From: Helicobacter canis | GTDB taxonomy: Bacteria; Campylobacterota; Campylobacteria; Campylobacterales; Helicobacteraceae | Assembly (NCBI RefSeq): GCF_008693005.1 | Contig: NZ_VXKE01000012.1 | Location: 1-64,000 of the forward strand | DNA: 64,000 nt | Direction: 5' to 3' | Shown here: one piece after another, positions 58,998 to 64,000 of the stretch | Position numbering within the stretch: the stretch's first letter is position 1 | Layout of the letters: each line of letters starts with the position of its first letter | The notes under the pieces: model-generated | The model's input: only the letters and a program-made list of their open reading frames with translations | Told to the model about the DNA's origin: nothing | Database searches by the model: none | Position numbers and translations under genes: made by a program

Positions 58998-60266
58998 TTA
59001 GTTTATGAGATTTGGCAAATCCACTAGATAGCGTGCAATTTGCTCATTAGCCCTAGCATTTGGGTGTAGATCGCACCTATCTATGCTATATGCTTCCCTT
59101 TGCCGCTTATAGTTGGGCAAAATCTCGCTAACTAGCACTAAATCCATAGCCCCCCCCCCTAAGCCGTTTTTATAATGCTTAATAATCGCGTGCGACTCCT
59201 TGCGCTCTATCTCATCGCTTAAATCCGTAGCGTCCCACAGCACAAGCGTAAAGTGCGCGCCAAACTGCTCTTTTAGCTGCTTTTGCAGCGTGTCAATAAT
59301 CGCAAAATACAGGGCGTTATAGCTCTCATCATAGCCATAGCTAGGCTGCAAAAGCTTGTAGAGATAGCTCTGTGCTAGGCGGGCTTTAAGCTTAGGGGCA
59401 AGCTTGGCTAGCACGGGGCTTTTATGCAAATATGCATTGCCCCACTTTAGCGAGCCACTAGGATCAAGGTAGAATCTAGGGGCATTTGTGCCTTGCTCCC
59501 AAGGCGAGAAGCCACCAGCCCTAGCGATATGCCCGGGCAAGCTCTCATAAATAGCTAGCACGCTTTGGCAGTCTTTGACTATGCGCGCTATCTCCCCGCT
59601 TTGCACAAGGGCTAGGGCTTGGTGGGGTCCATAGCCGTGGAAGCCGAAGTTATAGATTCTGGCATTTGCCTGCTTGCCCAATGCTCTGCCAAAGTAAAAG
59701 GGCAGGGTTTCATTGTCCTGCACGCCCTCGCCTATGGTAAAACTATCACCAAAGAAGAGCACACACGAGCTAGAATCTAGCTTGCTGCTAGGCGTGATCC
59801 GCCAGCCAAGCTCATCGGTGGTGTAGGAGACATTGTAGAGACTTTTCCCACTTTGTGTGCTCTTGTGCGCGGTGGCGGTGGTGTTTGGCTTGCCTTTGTA
59901 GCCTGTGATGGGGCTTGGGGTGAAGTAATCGCTCGCATAAGTGCCGCTCGTGCTAGCAGCGCAAGAGTCCTGCTCGCTGCTAGATTCTAGCTTGTAGTGT
60001 GCGTAAAGCTCGCCAATGATTAGGCAGAGTGGGAGTATGGTGAGATAAGAGAGTGCGAGCTTAAGGGCTTTGTGCTTTGAAGCTATGGCAAGGTAGATGA
60101 GCAGCCCTAAAGCCCCTATGCCAATGACCACAAAGGGCATAATGCCAAAGCCTGCGCGCCCCTTTAGCACGCTATCTAGCTTTAGAGCCGCTAGACTCCC
60201 TAGCACCCACACTAAAGCCCACAATAGCGCGCGCACTCTCACACTTAGCCTGCTATATACTCCCAT
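58998..60266 (-). CDS. membrane-anchored SGNH hydrolase, phase-variable (in frame)
   Basis: About 422 residues from ATG 60266 (MGVYSRLSVRVRALLWALVW), with AAAGGAGAG upstream. Two N-terminal TM helices, then SGNH blocks: CVLFFGDSFTIGEGVQDNETL (nucleophile Ser), RIYNFGFHGYGPHQALALV (Gly block) and SIDRCDLHPNARANEQIARYL (Asp-His block). The G10 tract at 59150-59159 encodes LGGGAMDL and is in frame, so the gene is ON. It is a paralogue of the 57265 gene but keeps the complete catalytic residues. Probable acyl transfer or hydrolysis on a surface glycan. Confidence 0.83.
   Translation of the reverse strand: MGVYSRLSVRVRALLWALVWVLGSLAALKLDSVLKGRAGFGIMPFVVIGIGALGLLIYLAIASKHKALKLALSYLTILPLCLIIGELYAHYKLESSSEQDSCAASTSGTYASDYFTPSPITGYKGKPNTTATAHKSTQSGKSLYNVSYTTDELGWRITPSSKLDSSSCVLFFGDSFTIGEGVQDNETLPFYFGRALGKQANARIYNFGFHGYGPHQALALVQSGEIARIVKDCQSVLAIYESLPGHIARAGGFSPWEQGTNAPRFYLDPSGSLKWGNAYLHKSPVLAKLAPKLKARLAQSYLYKLLQPSYGYDESYNALYFAIIDTLQKQLKEQFGAHFTLVLWDATDLSDEIERKESHAIIKHYKNGLGGGAMDLVLVSEILPNYKRQREAYSIDRCDLHPNARANEQIARYLVDLPNLIN
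59150..59159 (-). repeat. G10 phase-variation tract (in frame)
   Basis: TTA GGG GGG GGG GCT ATG in the SGNH gene; the tract lies in the segment before the catalytic Asp-His block. Confidence 0.85.
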
Positions 60267-60276
60267 ACGCTCTCCT

Positions 60277-62578
60277 TTAATCAAGCTCATATTTGTCTTT
60301 AATATCTTTAAACCTTGCGATATGCTCTTGGGGCTGTTTCTCTTTGTAAAGAATAAAATCTTCAATCACTAGCATATCCATCTCTGTCCCCATAAAACAC
60401 GCATACGAATCATAAGGGCTACACACCATAGGCTCGCCCCGCACATTAAAGCTTGTATTCACTAGCACAGGCACACCGCTAAGCTTATAAAACTCCTCTA
60501 TAAGTGCGTAATAACGCGGGTTAGTCTCTTTATGCACACTTTGGATTCTGGCAGAATAGTCAATATGCGTAACACTTGGAATCTCGCTTCTAACGATATT
60601 AAGCTTATCTATGCCAAAAAGCTCTTTTTGCTCTTGTGTGAGTGGGTAGCATTTCTCCCTTTTCACAGGGGCTACAAGCAGCATATACGGGCTAATGTAA
60701 TCACACTCAAACCACTCATTTATGGCAAAGTCCAGCACACTTGGGGCAAATGGGCGGAAAGATTCTCTGTATTTAATCTTTAGATTCATTGTCTTTTGCA
60801 TTGTGGTATTTCTAGGATCGCCTAGAATGGATCTAGCCCCCAACGCCCTAGGTCCAAACTCACACCGCCCTTGATGCCAGCCCACAACTTTGCCTTGTGT
60901 TAGGGCTTTTGCAGTAAGTGTTTTAATCGTATCAAAATGATGCTTTTCATAGACTGCGTTTAGGGAATCTAGTGTGGCTTGGACTTCATCGTTGGAGTAA
61001 GACAATCCTAAATAGCTTCCTTGCATAGAATCTTTTAGCAAGGGCGTTGGCTTTGGGGCTAGAATCGCGGATTGCTGCGGCGAGTCGGCGGTTACATACG
61101 CTTTAGTATGCGCCCTTGACTCGCCTTGCAAAGCCACGATTCTATCACCCAAATCCTGCCGCCTATCTGCGTTTTGAAAAAACACATTTGAGTCTTTGCT
61201 CTCTAAAATCCTAGAATCCTGTGCTGGCTCGCTTAGATTTTGAGCGGTGCTAGAATCCGCTTTTTCACACTCGGCTTGTTTTTCTTCACGGATTCTAGGA
61301 ATTGCGGTGGGGCTTTGTAGGCTTTGCTGAAATTTGGGGGCAGGAGTTACCTTTTCGGTAATGACTGCCCCAAAATTTTGGCAATCGTGCGAATACTCAC
61401 CCAAGACCGAATTCACATTTCTAGGCTGTTTGCATTCTATATGGTAAAACGCTAGCCCACACCCCACCGCACTTCCTGCATCTCCACTTGCCGGCTGTAT
61501 CCAAATATGATCGAGCAGCTTTTCTTCTTTGATAAGCTGTTGATAAATCTTGCCATTGCCTACGCAGTTGAGTGCGACACCACCGCTTAAGACGAGATTC
61601 CTACTACCGCTTAGTCTAGCTGTGGTGCGAGCTAGGGCTATCATTATCTCTTCAGTTACAACTTGCAGGCTTGCAGCTATATCCATATGGATTTGTTCTA
61701 GCTTAGATTCTGGGCTTCTTTGTGCGTGAAAAAGGCTATCAAACTTGGCATTTGTCATCTTTAGCCCATAGGTGTAGGAGAAATACTTCATATTGAGTGA
61801 AAAGCTCCCATCAGGCTTCATATCTACTAAATGCGTTTTGATAATATCTACAAACTTTGGCTCTCCATAAGGGGCTAAACCCATCACTTTATATTCACCA
61901 GAATTGACTTTAAAACCTAGATAATAAGTAAAAGCAGAATATAAAAGCCCTAAAGAGTGCGGAAAATGCAGCTCTTGTAAAATCTCAATATGATTATTTT
62001 GCCCCTTAGCAATGGTAGTAGTCGCCCATTCACCTATGCCATCAAGGGTTAGAATCCCAGCATTACTAAAAGGGCTTGGGAAAAATGCGGAACTACAATG
62101 GCTTAAATGATGTTCGCTAAAGTAGAGATTATTTAGCACTTTTTGTTTAAATGCTTTAATCTCTTGCTTACTTTTTTGCGGATAGAGTTTTTTATACAAA
62201 GATTCTAGCTCTCGTGCGATAGTTTCTTTTAAAAAAAGCTTTGTTGAAAGCCATACAGGAATCGCCTTTACAAAGCTTAGAAAGCCCTTTGGTGCGGTGG
62301 CAAAGTAGGTCTCAAGCAGGCGTTCAAAGGTTAGGAAGGGTTTGTCATAGAAAACAAAGGAATCAATAGAATCTAATTCCCCCCCCCCCCCGCAAAATAT
62401 CATCATTAGAAGTTTTACTAAGATACTCTAAACACGCCTCAATGGATAGTTTGGGAAACGCATTATCTGCTTTAATGCGCGAGAGTCGCTCCTCTTGCAG
62501 CGCAAATACAATGCGATCATTTTCTAAAAGCGCGATTGCGCTATCGTGGTAGTAAGCAGAAATCCCTAGGATTCTCAT
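60277..62578 (-). CDS. carbamoyltransferase (NodU/TobZ type), phase-variable, out of frame, with repeat insertion
   Basis: O-carbamoyltransferase using carbamoyl phosphate. The 5' piece starts at ATG 62578 (MRILGISAYYHDSAIALLEN), and G13 at 62379-62391 puts it out of frame (RGGGGIRFY stop). The remainder, in another frame, has FSEHHLSHCSSAFFPSPF, GILTLDGIGEWAT, NLVLSGGVALNCVGNGKI, WHQGRCEFGPRALGARSIL and LVNTSFNVRGEPMVCSP. G12 or G15 gives about 766 residues. An insertion of roughly 130 residues (61042-61414, two family A elements) lies between the Kae1-like and YrdC-like C-terminal parts. First gene of an operon with two SGNH proteins, SxtJ and DUF5989. Currently OFF. Likely carbamoylates a surface sugar. 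Confidence 0.9.
61042..61163 (-). repeat. hairpin repeat element (family A, second end type) in the carbamoyltransferase gene
   Basis: GGGGCTAGAATCGCGG pairs with CCACGATTCTATCACCC, and CGGCGAGTCGGCGG-type inner stems pair with TTGACTCGCC. Ends GGGCGTTGGCTTT and AAATCCTGCCGCC. Confidence 0.82.
61290..61414 (-). repeat. hairpin repeat element (family A) in the carbamoyltransferase gene
   Basis: Ends GGATTCTAGGAATTGCGG and AAGACCGAATT. Arms GCTGAAATTTGGGGCA / TGCCCCAAAATTTTGGC, with loop GGAGTTACCTTTTCGGTAATGAC. Translated as NSVLGEYSHDCQNFGAV.... Confidence 0.82.
62379..62391 (-). repeat. G13 phase-variation tract in the carbamoyltransferase gene (OFF)
   Basis: Longest tract in the window. 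G13 reads CGG then GGG x3 then GGA ATT ... TGA; one fewer base opens GAA TTA GAT TCT and the rest of the enzyme. Confidence 0.92.
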
Positions 62579-62620
62579 CGCTATCCTTTGAGTATGGTGT
62601 GTGCGGGGAAATAAAGCGCG

Positions 62621-62629
62621 ATTATAGCA
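62621..62629 (-). promoter_or_regulatory. extended -10 promoter of the carbamoyltransferase operon
   Basis: Minus-strand TGCTATAAT about 43 bases before ATG 62578. Confidence 0.5.
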
Positions 62630-62722
62630 GTGCTTGCTTAAATCCACTTTTAAGCGATATTAGCTAGAATCCAGCCCATACTTTACGCTCAAACTAAGCG
62701 ATACTACTTTTAAGGATAAGCG

Positions 62723-63766
62723 ATGATTTTTATCGATGCGGCATTGAAGAAAGACACTCCATACACGCCTATATGGCTTATGCGCCAAGCAGGCAGGTAT
62801 TTAAGCGAGTATCAGGCTACGCGTGCAAAAGCGGGGAGCTTTTTGGATCTGTGTCAAAATGTCGCGCTAGCCACGGAGGTAACGCTCCAGCCCGTTGAGA
62901 TCCTTGATGTCGATGCGGCGATTTTGTTTAGTGATATTTTGGTGCTGCCTATGGCTATGGGGCTAGAGCTTGAGTTTGTCGCGGGGGAGGGTCCAAGATT
63001 TTTGCAAACTACGCGTGATGAGTCAAGCATAAACGCGCTTAAAAGTGGCGTGCAAGAGAGCCTTAGCTATGTGTATGACACGATTTCTAGCGTGCGCGCA
63101 AAGCTTGCTAAAGACAAGGCTTTGATAGGATTCTGCGGTGCGCCTTGGACACTTGCTACTTATATGATAGAGGGGCAAGGCAGCAAGAGCTATGCACAGA
63201 GCAAAAGACTGCTTTATACCAATCCGCAAGCCTTGCACACACTCCTTAGCAAGCTTACCACAGAGCTTATAGCCTATTTGAGTGCGCAGATTCGAGCGGG
63301 AGCAAATGCGGTGCAGATCTTTGATAGCTGGGCAGGTGCGCTTAGCCCACGCGCGTATATAGAGTTTGGCTTTAGCTATATGTGTGAGATCGCGCGCGCG
63401 CTTAAAAAGGACTTCCCAAGTGTCCCGGTGATGCTTTTCCCCAAAGGTGTGGGCGCACTGCTAGAGGAGATCCGCTATGAGGTGGATATGTGTGGGGCGG
63501 AGTTTGAAGTGTTTGGAGTGGATTGGGGCGTTGGTATGGGGAGGGCGAAGCAGATCCTAGGGGATAAGTTTGTGCTGCAGGGCAATCTTGAGCCAGCCTT
63601 GCTCTATGACAGGGCGGCTATGGAGAGAGGCGTTGATGAGATTGTGCGTATTATGGGTAAGCAAGGCGGACATATCTTCAACCTAGGGCACGGAATGCTC
63701 CCAGACTTGCCGCGAGAAAATGCCATAGCCTTAGTGCAAATGGTGCGCGAGAAGACAAAGCGATAA
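62723..63766 (+). CDS. hemE: uroporphyrinogen decarboxylase HemE
   Basis: Decarboxylates uroporphyrinogen III to coproporphyrinogen III in heme synthesis. 347 residues, the usual length. Signature blocks: PIWLMRQAGRYLSEYQATR (residues about 17-35, with the substrate-binding Arg), DAAILFSDILVLPMAMG, GFCGAPWTLATYMIEGQGS, FDSWAGALSPRAYIEF, LQGNLEPALL and FNLGHGMLPD near the end. AAGGATAAGCG precedes the ATG. It stands alone between the carbamoyltransferase operon and a chemoreceptor. No repeat or tract inside. Confidence 0.96.
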   Translation: MIFIDAALKKDTPYTPIWLMRQAGRYLSEYQATRAKAGSFLDLCQNVALATEVTLQPVEILDVDAAILFSDILVLPMAMGLELEFVAGEGPRFLQTTRDESSINALKSGVQESLSYVYDTISSVRAKLAKDKALIGFCGAPWTLATYMIEGQGSKSYAQSKRLLYTNPQALHTLLSKLTTELIAYLSAQIRAGANAVQIFDSWAGALSPRAYIEFGFSYMCEIARALKKDFPSVPVMLFPKGVGALLEEIRYEVDMCGAEFEVFGVDWGVGMGRAKQILGDKFVLQGNLEPALLYDRAAMERGVDEIVRIMGKQGGHIFNLGHGMLPDLPRENAIALVQMVREKTKR

Positions 63767-63822
63767 ACCAAGCGATAGCCACTCACCTAGCTGTGTGATC
63801 CCGCGCTGCTAGATTCTAGCTT

Positions 63823-63853
63823 GCTTAAAATATTAAGCAAATAAAAAGCTAGA
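63823..63853 (+). terminator. possible terminator after hemE
   Basis: TTGCTTAAaataTTAAGCAA is an 8-bp inverted repeat followed by an A-rich stretch without a clear T run, so the call is weak. Confidence 0.35.
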
Positions 63854-63925
63854 TTTTACTAAAATCGCGCCTTTGTTTGACCGATACTTTGACACTTGTA
63901 TAACTTATGCTTTAAGGAGATTTGC

Positions 63926-64000
63926 ATGTTTCGTTCATTAGGTGGGAAGCTTACGATAAGCGCGATGGGCATTTTTATTGTCATTATCGTCATCATAAGC
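63926..64000 (+). CDS. start of a probable methyl-accepting chemotaxis protein (cut by the right edge)
   Basis: ATG 63926 follows AAGGAGAT and reads MFRSLGGKLTISAMGIFIVI then VIIS. A short basic N-terminus with a TM helix starting near residue 10 is typical of chemoreceptors and similar sensor proteins. Only 25 residues are visible, so the family is a guess from pattern. Confidence 0.4.
   Translation, partial: MFRSLGGKLTISAMGIFIVIIVIIS

Noticed and set aside
10507-61414. Family A as integron attC sites or rho-independent terminators
   Set aside because: The ends lack the attC R-box/L-box pattern, many copies lie within open reading frames, and stems are not followed by T runs.
1-64000. Insertion sequences, tRNA or rRNA genes
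   Set aside because: I looked on both strands and found no transposase-like frame, CCA-ended cloverleaf or rRNA sequence.

Overview
The window comes from a Helicobacter-like member of the Campylobacterota (Epsilonproteobacteria). The signs are extended -10 promoters (TGCTATAAT) without a conserved -35, long G/C homopolymer tracts in surface-glycan genes, a short ThiC of the epsilon type, a dctPQM TRAP operon and a VacA-like autotransporter. By eye the base composition is fairly GC-rich for Helicobacter. I cannot name the species. I see no rRNA, tRNA, transposase or CRISPR array.

Layout. 1-5.9 kb: start of an autotransporter, a YceI protein, thiC and a dinucleotide-repeat glycosyltransferase. 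6-9.1 kb: TRAP transporter. 9.1-21.4 kb: glycosyltransferases and polytopic GT-C-like proteins, a possible PF07598 (DUF1561)-like lectin/toxin, an FAD protein and galE, several of them phase-variable. 21.4-27.3 kb: a six-gene MSHA/Cts-like (type IV pilus / DNA-uptake) operon. 27.5-31.8 kb: asnB and a TonB-dependent receptor with a candidate Fur box. 32-43.6 kb: MBOAT O-acyltransferase, two SGNH hydrolases, a DPM1-type glycosyltransferase, GT-C-like proteins, a methyltransferase and GtrA, which together look like a polyprenyl-phosphate-sugar glycan-decoration system. 43.6-49.2 kb: a phase-variable type IIG restriction-modification gene, with a duplicated fragment of its 5' end and two copies of a small-membrane-protein pair. 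49.3-56.5 kb: recN, nadK, a J-domain protein, a HAD hydrolase, an aminotransferase and an ATP-grasp protein. 57.1-62.6 kb: a carbamoyltransferase / SGNH / SxtJ / DUF5989 operon. 62.7-64 kb: hemE and the start of a probable chemoreceptor.

Two features dominate. First, there are fifteen simple-sequence tracts (fourteen G/C and one AT). Thirteen lie inside genes: nine of those genes are out of frame in this sequence, and four are in frame. Second, there is a dense, nested set of hairpin-forming repeats, about 22 copies of one family plus two smaller families. They are repeatedly inserted in frame inside unrelated and often conserved proteins (NAD kinase, FAD enzyme, HAD phosphatase, DNA methylase, carbamoyltransferase, methyltransferase, glycosyltransferases). 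Stem sequences differ between copies, but the two arms of each copy stay complementary. This resembles the protein-coding palindromic elements of Rickettsia, and I consider it the most unusual content here. A third, related signal is the great excess of the octamer GATTCTAG / CTAGAATC, which also forms one end of the main repeat family.
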